From: Patellaria atrata CBS 101060
Lineage: Eukaryota > Ascomycota > Dothideomycetes > Patellariales > Patellariaceae
Length of the DNA: 64,000 nucleotides
Direction: 5' to 3'
NCBI GenBank assembly: GCA_010093705.1
Contig: MU006089.1
Coordinates: 1,847,561 to 1,911,560 of the forward strand
Below the pieces are notes generated by a model that was given only the letters and a program-made list of their open reading frames with translations, was not told the DNA's origin and made no database searches. The position numbers and the translations under genes are program-made. Numbering within the stretch: position 1 is the stretch's first letter; each line of letters opens with the position of its first letter. Shown here piece by piece: positions 22,954-34,297 of this stretch.

Positions 22954-25048
22954 TATAAATATGCAGAGCCACCTAACGAGTGGAATCTTGTGACATTCTA
23001 GAAGCAGAACACCCGGTTGCAGGATAGAAATAAGGCCTGCTATCGATACGCAATAACACATCTTGCTCGTATAATGCTAAGTAACTAGCGTAACAGAGAC
23101 AACATGTGCAAATTCTACCATAATAGAATAGTAGTGTAGAGTGAAACGCACGTAAACATACTCTAACGACGTAAGGCGGTAATTTTTGCCACCTAGAGAC
23201 GTTTGTTAATTGTAGCAATCAGCAGCGAGGTTCTCTAGGAAATTTTATTGAAATTGATCCGATCGGAATAGTTTGAGGTACTCCGGGATATCAGATATAG
23301 TAAAGTAGTCACATTTGAACAACGGTGGCGGCAAGTTGCAAGCCTGTGCTACCACAGCACGTGCCGTAACCCTGTTCCAGATTGACTATTGTCCCAATTA
23401 ACCTCAATGAGGAACAAATACTGGATGAACGTAAAGAACCCCTTTCGACGTAGTCTAGTGACGCAGCTGTGCCCAAGTGCACTGGAGTCGGTTTGCTGGT
23501 CTGTGGAACCATACAGAGTAATCTTGAAGTATTACTAGAAGACAGCGCCAACAACGTAAGAGGTCGTTCCAAACCCAAAGTATGTGTTGTAAGTCGCATC
23601 ACCTTACAGAGTACAGATGCGTAAGATGGTAGGACTGTTGTGATTAAGGCATCGTATGTGCATGGAATAGAGCTATTAGACTTGTCTACCAGTGACTAAT
23701 AGCTGAGGTATATAAAGACGATCTGACGAAGGGAGCGGTGGAAGGGGTATCCGATCCGTAGAATCATGATGTTGCACGTACCTTTGGGTGATTATGGAGG
23801 TTGGGACGAAATGCTCCTTTCTGCTAGCAAGCATTGCTGCCCAATTTCGAACCCCTTTGCTCTCAGCCCAAGGTCATTGACAGCATCATTAGCTTTGGGC
23901 AGATACAGGAATATTTTCGTTTTCATCGCGAATGGTTCTGGCTTTTGATTTTCGTCGTAGCGTCCTCTTCTCGTCGTTCTCAAAGTTCGTCATGAGGTAT
24001 ATTTCTTAGAACTACCTTGGAGCTGCTTGGCCTCTAGTTCTAAGCGACGCAGAGAGCTGGAAACCAGGAACAGTGCGGTTCAGTACTGTATAATCAAATA
24101 ACTTTTATCCCATGAAAAGTGAGAATGGACTAAGGTAAAGGGACAGGACTGGGTTGCTGCCCGATTTCTTGCAGCCTCGCAGTGCAGTAACTTTTTAGTT
24201 CTATGTACTGCGTTCTGGCGCGGAGAAAGGCCAATCAACGGCGATAAAGGTAAGGTATACCGATGATTTTCGGGTCCCATCAAGCCCAAAGTAGCCAGAA
24301 CAAAGGCTGGTCCCAAAGGAGCCCCTAGAATTGTTGATAGAGGTGCTGTGTGTGGTCAGGCCGCGATGGTTTGTACTGTACAGCCGCGGTGCGAAACTTT
24401 TTTCTATGCCTACCTTAGTTCCACCCTTTCAGAACTAGTCGCCGCTAATCCGTTCAGATGGCAAGGGCAGCAAGAGAGGGGAGCCTCATACACCAACGTG
24501 TACCTTCGTCTTTTGTACTCTTCCAGTTCCTTTCCAATTAGAACATTCCCCTCTAATCTTGGACTTCTACCCACTGCAAAGAAATTTTCTTCTATACCAT
24601 AGGGCTCGTTTATCTTACTCCCTCACTCCCAAGTACTGCCACTAGCACATGCGAGAGTGTTAAACCCTCAGCCATTCTACCTTAGCTGTGGCCTGTCTGT
24701 GACATACTCCCTCTTTCTTCACATCTAATCTTTTCCTGAGTCTCCTGGCTCTTTCTTAGCTACAACCTATATCGTAGCCTTTGCAGTTCTATTTCCGTCC
24801 TGGTCAAGCCATCCGAATTATCTAGGGACGCCATACTGCCGGTATATTCACCCTGACGCACCCCCTCTCTCCCATCATTTTCCAGCTCCTGCCTCGCAGC
24901 TTCTTGATCCGTCCCTTCTCTAGTTTTCTGGAATACCATTCCTGGGCCTCCACCACCAGCACTGCATTTTCTTGGGTCAAACCGCCCCTTAGGGTGTATT
25001 CTCGCACCAAGACGTTGCCTCTTTCTCTGTGATTCACGGATTCACACA
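22954..25048. other. Intergenic region with long CT-rich leader
   Basis: A 2.1 kb stretch with no supported gene on either strand. From about 24480 to 25048 the plus strand is strongly pyrimidine-rich, as in leaders of filamentous fungal genes, and probably forms the 5' UTR of the next gene. Confidence 0.5.
24372..24382. promoter_or_regulatory. Palindrome TGTAC-T-GTACA
   Basis: Perfect inverted repeat of five bases around a single T. The identical word occurs at 32450-32460, just upstream of the DAO oxidase gene. Confidence 0.35.
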
Positions 25049-26409
25049 ATGGCCCCCCCTCGCCCTGAGGTGCCCTCAAAACTGCACCGTTGGTGGCAAG
25101 CCGAGGATGGTATTCATCCAGACGTCCTTAGAAATTCCATCAAATTACGTCTCGGTAAAACTGCGAAAATAGTAGAGCATTATACGGTATGTTAATGTCA
25201 TATTCTCAATGAATGAGACCTGACTCAGATATTGTAGGGAAATCCAAGAGGATACTGGATAGAATCGGATCGTCATTACTTCACCAAGGTAGACTACCCC
25301 AGAAATTTCTACGCTTTCTCGGACTGATGTATATTGTATCGCAGGATGAAATTGAAGATTTACAAAGGGATTCGATCAGGTTGTGGCCGCAGCGATCGGG
25401 GAGAGGTGGGCCGCACACTTTGTGATGGAATTTAGTGGATGGTCTCTGACAATTCGGTAGTTCCCCATGAGGACTCACCAACCTTTCAGGATAGGAACTC
25501 GCATTCAGACCCCCGAGCAGGTACCCGAGCAGGTACTCGACCTCCACCCCAAGATTATTCTCCAGTACCTTCCCAGGCACCCCACCGGGCTGGCCCTCGA
25601 ACTGCATCTCAAGCTAACTCTCAAGCAAACCCATGGCCAGAGGTTCGCTCCTCTCGAGTAGATTATCCAGCAGGCGCCCCAGCTGAGCACTCCTGGTCAG
25701 AGCCACCACGAAGACCAGAAACCCAGCTAGATCCACGAGCTCCCCCCTCATACACGGGCTATCATCTTCCTACAGCTTCAACTCCGACGTACACTCAACC
25801 CCCACAGACCTCATATTCTCAGCACTCTATACCTTATGGACAGCAAGGGTATACACATGCTCAACCCGCGCACGCACAACCTCCACATGTACAACCCCCC
25901 TATAGCCAGCCTCAACACCATCAACAAGCATATCTGGATCAATATGGCCAGCCAGGATACACAACGTCCAGGTCAGAGAGCCAGCCAGCTTATTCAGCAC
26001 CATCTAGGACGGATAGCCAGCCAGGATATAGACAATCCGGAATAGAAGGGCAGCCGGGTTATGTCCAACAACAACAACCCAGGACGACACCTTCATATGG
26101 CTATCCGGATATCCAAGATGCGCCACCATATCCTCAACAAGGTCATTACTCACACTACGCGCAATCAGCTTCAAGGGAACCAGTGTATTCACCTCCTGCT
26201 GTAGCGCAACCACCACCAAGGTATTTTGAATACTTCCCAGGACATTTATTGGTTATTCACTAATACCCGGTAGGAATACCCAGGTTTACTATACTACCGA
26301 TGGTCGAGGTAAGTATATGTTGGAGTTGTAAGTATCTAACACGGGAAAACTGACTGTTCCAGCTGTTCAATTCGCTCCTTCGCCTGGTGACCCTCGAAGT
26401 CGTCACTGA
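25049..26409 (+). CDS. RfeF-like low-complexity protein
   Basis: Six exons by my reading: 25049-25186, 25238-25288, 25345-25405, 25461-26220, 26274-26308, 26363-26409; 363 residues. The conserved N-terminus (LHRWWQAEDGI, IKLRLGKTA, GNPRGYWIESDRHYFTK, DEIEDLQRDSIR) resembles the fungal proteins annotated as transcription factor RfeF. The rest is a long Pro/Gln/Tyr/Ser-rich disordered region with repeated QPGY, QPAY and QPPY. A short conserved end follows (VYYTTDGRAVQFAPSPGDPRSRH). The third intron has a weak donor (GTGGGC) but a good CTGAC branch site 10 bases before its AG. RfeF is named for a putative regulatory role; DNA binding has not been read from any motif here. The disordered region may drive condensation, which is inference. 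Confidence 0.7.
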
Positions 26410-27913
26410 TTAGTTGTCACCAAGCAATTCCCCGTTATACATTTCTTTTGTTTTACTTGGATTAGGAGTTGAACTTCTAGACCGCCGTACTTCACGTTGA
26501 CCAAATTTGGATCAACTAGTTTCCAGGAGCCGAGCGGTTGGCCGCTAGATGAAGGATCCGTTATGTATTTCACCCAGTGGATACCCCTTTGGTAGACTTC
26601 CTCTAATCACTTGAAATCTTGGTTCTGGTCATAGCGAAGGATCTCAGCATCCGTCCGAGTGCATGTTCCTTCCAAATGTGGATCCTAAGAAGCTCGCCAT
26701 ATTCTCACTGGATGGGTTCCACTTACGCTGGTCTACGGCTGATTTTTTTTGAATACCCCCTTTCCTCATTCTGGATATGCTGAACGTCTTGATTTCCTTG
26801 CTCTTCAATTCATTTCTTTGTCTTTCTTTGCCGGAATTCTATCAACACGAATGTTGTAAGGTAACATCCAACAACATGGTCCTGGAATGGAAATGCGCCG
26901 ACAGAAAAGATCCTCAGGCACGCCCAATCCAAATCAATTCTTTCCAGTTGCAGTCCACTAAGGGATGGATGTCACATTGTCATGCGTTTCCGGAACACTG
27001 GTAAAAGTGTAAATGATGATGCCTCGAGATTCCCCGAGTTTACTCTGGTGGCCTCTGGAGACTTGCTATCCAACTCATACTTTTTTCGATACCAAGGAGT
27101 ATCCCATGGTGGAACAAAGAATGATGCGCGTCTAGAGCCTTCCCAGTGCGTACATTTTGGATGCCGCTCCGGAGACACGTAATCTAACCCCTCTCGAGTG
27201 AAAATGGGATCAATACCGAATTCGATCTTTTAATGATCAATATCAATGGTCAAAAAAAGCTACAAGTTGCATTGCATCGCAGTTACTTCATCGAGTTGTT
27301 TCCCAGCTTATGGTCCAGGTACAGGACCCTTCCCCAGTGCCTACTTTTCTTTTCTCGAGTCTTCATCATCGCCGGGTCGCTGGTCTCCTCCTTTCGTTTG
27401 TAATTTTGTATATAACACGTACCGCATTCGCTTCGACGGTTTCAAGGATACCATGTTCTGTTCGCCGCTTGGGCGACTTTTGCTGTTGGTTGTTCTTGCA
27501 TAGCTTGCGGTTCGGGAAATTCCGTCACGGCGTGGTCTTCACATTGATTCTAGGATTATCTTGTCTTGAGGATTAATGAAAACACAAGAACCTCTGGGAG
27601 GTATGAAGGTACGGAATCAGGAGATGTTTGGTCGGAAAAAGAAGGATGTAACTACGCTAGTGTCTATGATTCACGGTTCTGGTTAGGTCAATGAGAAGGA
27701 TAAGTAATGTGACTCACGCTCGCTTCTTAGAGTCAGAACATGCTAAACTGTGAAAGTGATCCTATTTTGAATGTAAGAAAGAGTCAATGCTACTAAAGAA
27801 CAGAAAGCGGGTATCTTGGGAATGCAGAAAAACTCCTCCATGAAGCGCCTGCACAATCCAAAGCATATCAGCTGACCCCGATACTCTGAAAAGAACATGA
27901 ACATACCACAAAA
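26410..27913. other. Spacer between convergent genes
   Basis: 1.5 kb between the RfeF-like gene (+) and the TQT-repeat gene (-), probably including long 3' UTRs. Short open frames here show no family resemblance. Confidence 0.5.
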
Positions 27914-30614
27914 TTATCCCAATCTCGCACGTTCCACTCCAACAAGTCGCTCAAAGGAAACCATTACCCACGCAAGAGCCTGGTCAACATCTCGCATATG
28001 ATCCCATCCAACAGGCCAAAGCCGAAGCATCCAACCTCCTGTTCCATACGCGCCGGTGCCGACCTTATAATTGCTTACGCCAGCGCCAAAATACTCGAGT
28101 ACGTTCCAGACTGGGGCGAGCAGATCCACAAGCGCAATTTGAAGGGGACCAGCTTCCGGGATGGAGTCATCGGTAGAGGCGAACGGGGAGAAGCCGGCTG
28201 GTACGTCCATCGCCGGGGCCGGACGATGTGCAAAGCTGAGAGCCTCCGTACGTGTGACGGAGTTGGCTGAACCCCAGGCGCGGCCGACAGACCGATTGGC
28301 TGCCATGGGGAAAAGCATCCAGCCAGCGAGGAACAGCATACAGGCGACTAGGATGAGTGGAGAACCGTAGGTCTTCCAGAAGGGGATGGGCTCTGCCTCC
28401 TTTACGATGTATACAGTGGTGGAGGGGGCTTCCACCACAAGGGCCGGATCTGTCTGGGTTGAGACGGACGCGACGGCAACGGAGCAGACCGTGGGCTCGT
28501 ACGAGAACACCTCCACGACGGGGGAGAGCTCGAGCTTCGGCGCAGCCGGAGCAGCAACGGTCTGCGTCCCGGATGAACTATACGGGACGGGATGGCCAAC
28601 GGGCTCGTACGACATGATCTCCTTGATACCGGAGAGAGAGATATCAATTACAGCCGGAACTGCAATTGTCTGCGTCCCACTTGAACGGTATGAGACGGAA
28701 TGCTCAACTGGCTCGTATGACATGATTTCCTTGATACCAGAGAGAGCGATATCTGGTACAGCCGAAGCTGCAATTGTCTGCGTCCCGGATGAATGGTACG
28801 AGACGGAACGCTCAACTGGCTCGTACGATATGATCTCCTTAATACCGGAGAGAGCGAGATCAGCTGCAACGGGAGCTGCAACTGTCTGCATCCCACATAA
28901 ACTGTAAGAGACATGGTGTTCAATTAGTTCAGAGGAAACAATTTCCTTGATCCCGGAGAATGCGAGATTGGTTACAGCAGGAACTAGATCTGCCTGCGTC
29001 CCAAACGAACTGTAAGAGACGGAGCGTTCAATGGGTTCAGAAGCAATCTCCTTGATACCGGTGAGAGTGAAAGCAGCTACAGCGGGAGCTGCAACTGTCT
29101 GCGTCCCGCATGAACTGTAGGAGACGGAATGTTCAACTGGTTCAGAAGCAATCTCCTTGATGCCGGAGAGAGCGGGAGCAGCTACGGCGGGAGCTGTAAC
29201 TGTCTGCGTCCCATATGAACGGTAAGAGACGGAGTCTTCAATGGGTTCAGAGGAGGCAATCTCCTTGATGCCGGAGAATGTGAGATTGGTTACAGCCGGA
29301 ACAGGTGCGACCTGCATACGTTCCGCATGTTCGTCTGTATCAGTCATGATCTCGTCCGCCAGTGATAGAGTCGGTATAGGTAATCCCGAAGCTTGCTGCA
29401 AGATAGCATACCGCTGGTGAATTTCTTCGAGATCAGCAGTGACTTTTTCAAGTTTCTCTTCCCGAGCGTTAAGTTCATGATAACACGCCTCGAGATTAGC
29501 GGTGAGAAGCCTAGAGTCTCTGTCCTGCGCGATGCGTTGGGTTTCGAGCATTTCGAACGCAGCGAGGTTCTCTCCGAGTCTAGCGATTTCCGCATCACGT
29601 TCATGGATTGCTACTTTGGCATCGTTTATGTCGCTTTGAAGTCGTTTCTCAGACACTTGAAGGTGATCAACCCGTACTCGGAGTTCATCGTGATGGATCG
29701 TCTTCTCATTGTTGGCTCGTCTCTCATTCTCAATTTGGGCCATGCACTGGTCGAGAAACTGTTTGGTCTCTTCATACGTCTTTTGTAAGTCTGTGAGTTT
29801 TTCCTTGGTCTCGCGAGCTTCGTTATGATGAACTGCGACATCTCGCTGGAGTCGCTGCGACAACTCCCTGTAGTCGCGGCTCTTCGTCCAGACTTCCTCG
29901 AACCTTTGTTCGCCTCGTTGAATTGATTCTTCGCTGAATTTAATTTGCTCTTGGAGTTCTTCCTTCTCGCCTTCGAGCTTAACAATTTCTACATGGAGCT
30001 CTTCGATCCGTTCATTGAGAGAGTAGTTTTCACCTTCAAGCTTCGTGATCTCTTGACCCGCTATCTGCAATTCTGTCTGCTCAGGAACCTCGCTCCCATC
30101 TTGATCATCCATGCCGTCTCTGTAGTGATCAGGATCCACGATTTGTATGTCTTGATTTATTGAGTACGCATCCTCCTCCTCGTCCATGCCGTCGCTTGAG
30201 CTGCCGCTGTCGCTTTTATTCTCGCCTGCGTTATCACCTGGTGCAATGTTCGAATTATTGAGCCTGGCTTCAATTTCATCTGATTCACCAGACAATACCA
30301 GCCATTTGTATCTAATAGCACGGCTGCCAGGTTGAGCGATTGGTCGATTATTTGCTTGAGCGAAGCTTGTTGGAGGTCCCTCGGGTCCGTCGAATCGCGC
30401 TGTACCGAAAACGGAATGATAAGCACAAAGACATAAAAAATCCCAACGACTCCAAAATCAACTTACCTTCTTGGTCAATGCCAAATTGGAATTTGGAGTT
30501 TCCAGCCGTTTCCGATTCGATTTCGTGGTAGTGCTCCTGGTCTTCTGCGTATGGACCTTGTTCGATCTCATCGCTTGGGCGCTTGATGTTTTTACCCTTG
30601 CCGTAATTACTCAT
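27914..30614 (-). CDS. Coiled-coil, tail-region membrane protein with eight tandem TQT repeats
   Basis: Two exons on the minus strand, 30614-30467 and 30399-27914, with a 67-bp intron; 877 residues. The intron was placed from a clean GTAAGT donor and the open continuation (ARFDGPEGPPTSF). Residues 1-155 are acidic and disordered. Residues about 159-383 form a long heptad-rich coiled coil (EITKLEGENYSLNERIEEL). Residues about 417-702 are eight units of 35-36 residues with consensus LSGIKEI-x-S-x-EPVE-x-SVSY-x-S-x-GTQTVAAPAV; the last is degenerate. One TM segment lies near 730 (LILVACMLFLAGWMLFP), then about 125 residues with more hydrophobic patches. TQT is the core of the dynein light chain (LC8) binding motif, so the array could be a multivalent LC8 platform tethered to a membrane. 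The SxI..I...EP pattern also recalls repeats of cortical ApsA/Num1 proteins. No PH domain is present. Confidence 0.85.
28442..29299 (-). repeat. Coding tandem repeat, eight units of 105-108 bp
   Basis: In-frame tandem repeat encoding the TQT units. Successive GIKEI blocks are 36, 35, 35, 36, 36 and 36 residues apart. Units 5-7 are the most alike (all with the SYEPV word, two of them IMSYEPV), units 1-4 form a second group (AS-SEP words), and unit 8 is degenerate. This pattern suggests stepwise duplication with partial homogenisation. Confidence 0.95.
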
Positions 30615-32026
30615 GGTAATTGTTAGTTTGAATTTGTTCAGAGGTCGTAAATATGATTGATTGGAAAGAAGATGTAGGAAGTGTCTGAAGAATGAAGCTG
30701 TAGGATGTGTTGGACAAGAAAGCTGTTGGAAGTGTTGAAGAAGGAGGAAGGATTTTTGAGGACAACACAACAATAACATTGAATTTATTTTATGAGCCAG
30801 CGATAGACCGAAGTAACGGCTATTGTCACATGGTGAAGGGGCTGTCGCTACTGTTGGTGACAATAGTCGGGCGACTATTGTTTGATCAGTGTTCTTTGAC
30901 AGACTGTCACCAGTGTGAATGCCATAGACCACAATAGCTACGTAATGCTTCACACTATCCGCTCCCACTTCAAGCCGTCGACTCCGCCGTAGAGGTAAGG
31001 CGAGAACAGAAAAGAGATTCAAGGTATACAATCAACTGGCTATACCGATCTACGCTTATTATTTAGGTCGCCAATAGACTCCACCAATACCTATCATTCA
31101 CATGCCGCAGGTCAACGTGGTTATGCTTGGTGAATAGCTTAGTAGCTGTTGCTTGATGCAACTATCTAGTAGCTACTCAAATCTCAGTCACTTTTTCTTG
31201 TCGTATCTCATACTCCTTCTCCTTTCATGACGCTCTCTCAAACCGTCTCCAACCTCGCTACACTATAAAGATGAAACCACGGAGTTAAGTTATTTAATTG
31301 GATCAATTTGTATTGTCCAGTCACTTTATATAGTTCATCTTATTTGTAGAGTTCAGTCATTTTATACTACGAATGTCTCATAAGCGTATAAAAGACACTA
31401 AGATGCCAATCGCAACAGGAAAGGTGATGAATAATCTCATTTCTCATCAAGGCATCCTTCACATGTACGCTCGCTTTCAAAATGGTTCTGGACTTGCCGC
31501 ATAAAAGAGTTGAAAACCCGAATCACCTCCAATCGTATGTGGGACTTGACCAAACAGACAATAGAGATATGTTAACTCTGTGATATTGAGCACTCTCCCA
31601 GGAATGATTCGATAAGAGCAAAAAGGGTAATGAATATCAACCGTGGCGGGGACATCATACTTTGAGATGTGAGCAAACCTTACACTAGCCTCACTCTTTA
31701 CCATTTGTCACATCGCGCAGGCTATAATTTATAGTTCATTTCAAATACTTATGAAGACTAAAGTCGACAAATGTCACCATTGCTCGATTGATGCAGTGAG
31801 CTAGACAAAAGATTTCAAATGTGTAGAGCAAACTGACATGACAAGACTGTTATATACCTACATCAGACAATCTGTGCGAGGTGTCCACGGCAAACCTCGA
31901 AACACCTATCATGATCTATGTCTGACTTGTCCACTGAGAAGAGCGTGTCAAGTGTACAGCAATCAGAAAGTAAACTTAGCAAGGAGAGAGATATGACACG
32001 CCATATACCACAAGTCAATTTTTATA

Positions 32027-32233
32027 GTGCAGTCTAGTTCTGACTTCACCTCGGGGGTGTATAGTGGGTTCGAAGGCTCTTATTCAAAGCAGGCATACAG
32101 TACCCTAGAAATACCATTTCATACCAAGGAAAGGCGTTACTACAGAAATGAAAAAAAACTCTTTGCGATGGTATTCAGCAGTGAATCTATAGCAAAATAT
32201 TTACTCCTGGCTTGTGAGACGCGGTTCAACTGA
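32027..32233 (+). mobile_element. Fossil fragment resembling a Ty3/gypsy RNase H domain
   Basis: A short open stretch encodes a segment with the RNase H signature of LTR retrotransposons: an ERRY word, then E-K-x-L-x-A-x-V-F, then YLL and a final F, in the spacing usual for Ty3/gypsy elements. It is an isolated piece of well under one domain, with no LTRs or other element parts found nearby, so it is an old broken remnant. Chance resemblance cannot be excluded. Confidence 0.4.
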
Positions 32234-32449
32234 GTCGTTTCCTCGTTGCGTCATACTGCATGAAGCCTAATGCAACTTACAACCTTACTTAAGACTAGGG
32301 GCAAGATCCCTGGCCTACGATAACTCCGCGCTTAGATACGGAGGTTCCCCTCTCATATACAGTTTCGTGATATTTTGGATAAAGACCACTAGAAACCATT
32401 GGCTCATTTGCTACTTTTCAGACTGGAGGAATCGAGTCCTCCCTCGGCC

Positions 32450-32460
32450 TGTACTGTACA
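32450..32460. promoter_or_regulatory. Palindrome TGTAC-T-GTACA upstream of DAO gene
   Basis: Same palindrome as at 24372, here 39-49 bases upstream of the ATG at 32499. A binding site is possible but unproven. Confidence 0.35.
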
Positions 32461-32498
32461 GATACAAGTTCAAGTGGAGATACCAGAGGTAATCCAAC

Positions 32499-34136
32499 AT
32501 GACCGTCAAAGCTGATAGTAGTGATACGCCCGCAAGACTCCCATCTGAGCATCCAACGGTGTCATTCTGGCATAGTGAACCATCAGAGTTCCTCTTAGGT
32601 CACCACACAACCCCTGAGCTTCCAGAGTGCGCGGACATTGTGATTATTGGTAGTGGCATCACCGGGACGTCCATAGCGAGATTTCTGGCCGACGACTCCA
32701 GGAGCGATGGCAAAAGTATTGTCATGTTGGAAGCTCGAGAAGCTTGTTGGGGTGCTACAGGTCGAGTAAGACACTCACTATGAAAAGTTGCGCTGGGACT
32801 TTTTGAGCGAATTATGTCTGATGTGCAAGCAACTAGAACGGCGGTCACTGCCAACCCCTTCTTTTCGACCGCACACCCGAAATCGCGGAGTTCGAGCTCG
32901 CCAATATAGCGGCGGTGAAGTCGTACATCGAAGCGAACGAGATCCCATGTGAATGGCGGAGCGTGACGGGATGTCGTAGCTTCTGGTCCGAAGAGATCAT
33001 GAGCATGGCTGAGCGTGCGGTCGCAGCGCTCAAGAAAGCTCGACCAGATATCGGCAAGCTCATTACTATCACCCGCGATCCGGAGATCATGAAGCAGCAT
33101 CGGATTCAGGGTGCTGTGGGGATCACCTTGACGGAGGGCGCGGGACAGCTTTGGCCGTATAAGTATGTGGCGTATATATTGGAAAAACTAATTAAGAACG
33201 GCAGATTGAATTTGCAGGTTAAGACAACAGTTACAGCGATTGAGCAGATTCCGACGACAATGTTAGGGGATGCTCAGGGGGCAAGGTACGTGGTCCAGAC
33301 AAGATCAGGCAATATCAGAGCACGCCATGTCGCTCTGGCGACGAATGGATACACATCACATCTTCTTCCTGAGTTCACTGACCTCATTGTGCCATGTCGA
33401 GGGGAAATGTCAGCTCTGCTACCCCCTGAAGGGTCCAGCCGTCTACCAAACTCTTATGGTTTTCAAGGAGCTAAGGGACACAACATAAATCACGATGAAT
33501 ATTTGGTTCAACGCCCGTTCCAGGATGTTCCAAATCCAGCTGGACACCTAATGTTCGGCGGGGGTCGGGGAGTTGAGAAAGAGGAATCTTTAGGTCTTGA
33601 TGATGACTCCGTGATTGACGAGGATGCCGCAAAGTATTTGAGAAAAACATTACTCGAGTCACTCATTCTTGGGGGGAATGCGAAGGATTTGAAGGAACTG
33701 AAAGCTACTCATGAGTGGACGGGAATCATGGGATATTCGAGGGATGATACGCCTTGGTATGTGAAGAATACTGCTCTTTAAAGCCCCGCTGACAGTGTAG
33801 GGTCGGTCCTATCCCAGATAATCCCGGCCTTTGGCTAGCTGGTGGGTATACTGGTAGGTATATCACATATCATGGTTATAGACTTGGTAAGGCTAACAAC
33901 ATTCAGGCCATGGAATGCCAAATGGAACTCTCTGCGGAAAAGCTCTTGCCAACATGATACTTACCTGGGAGGAGGGACTAGACTTAGAGAATACGGAAGA
34001 CCTGCACAGAGCGGGTGGAGAGATGCCTCGGTCCTACTTAGTCACCACGGAGAGATTGAAACAAGCTCGGAATATGCCCACAGTAATGGAATCTGATCGA
34101 TTAGGGCTATTCCGTCTATATGTAGGTTCAGCATAA
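32499..34136 (+). CDS. FAD-dependent oxidoreductase, DAO family
   Basis: Four exons: 32499-32765, 32837-33756, 33801-33853, 33907-34136; 489 residues. The introns restore the family runs GATGR then NGGHCQPLLFD, DDTPW then VGPIPDNPGLWLAGGYTG, and HGMPNGTLCGKALANMIL. The N-terminal dinucleotide fold is at residues 49-56 (IIGSGITGTS). The C-terminal GYTGHGMPN block is the second FAD contact of D-amino acid oxidase-type enzymes. The fungal subgroup resembles gamma-glutamylputrescine or sarcosine oxidase-like proteins, acting on an amine or N-methyl amino acid, but the substrate cannot be fixed. No signal peptide or clear peroxisomal SKL end is present. The 44-bp intron is short but has a CTGAC branch. 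Confidence 0.9.
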
Positions 34137-34297
34137 ACGCAAAACCAGAGACACCTAGGGAGATTGAAACTGCTACTCGTTTTTGTGATTGAGATTATTC
34201 TAGCATAATATGCTAGCTAGAAATCTGCCTCTCAGGAGTCCCATGATATCAAGTCACTTCCTAGTTTTTTCTCGAAAGCCACACTTGCCCTAGGCGC

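Larger units (their letters stand above)
30615..32498. other. Intergenic region
   Basis: 1.9 kb AT-rich spacer between two divergent genes. Apart from a likely retroelement fragment at 32027-32233 and a palindrome at 32450, nothing could be identified. Confidence 0.5.

Noticed and set aside
28386-28907. Open frame of 173 codons on the plus strand over the TQT repeats
   Set aside because: It is the antisense shadow of the tandem repeat; periodic coding sequence keeps other frames open. The minus-strand protein has a coiled coil, TM and intron that make sense.
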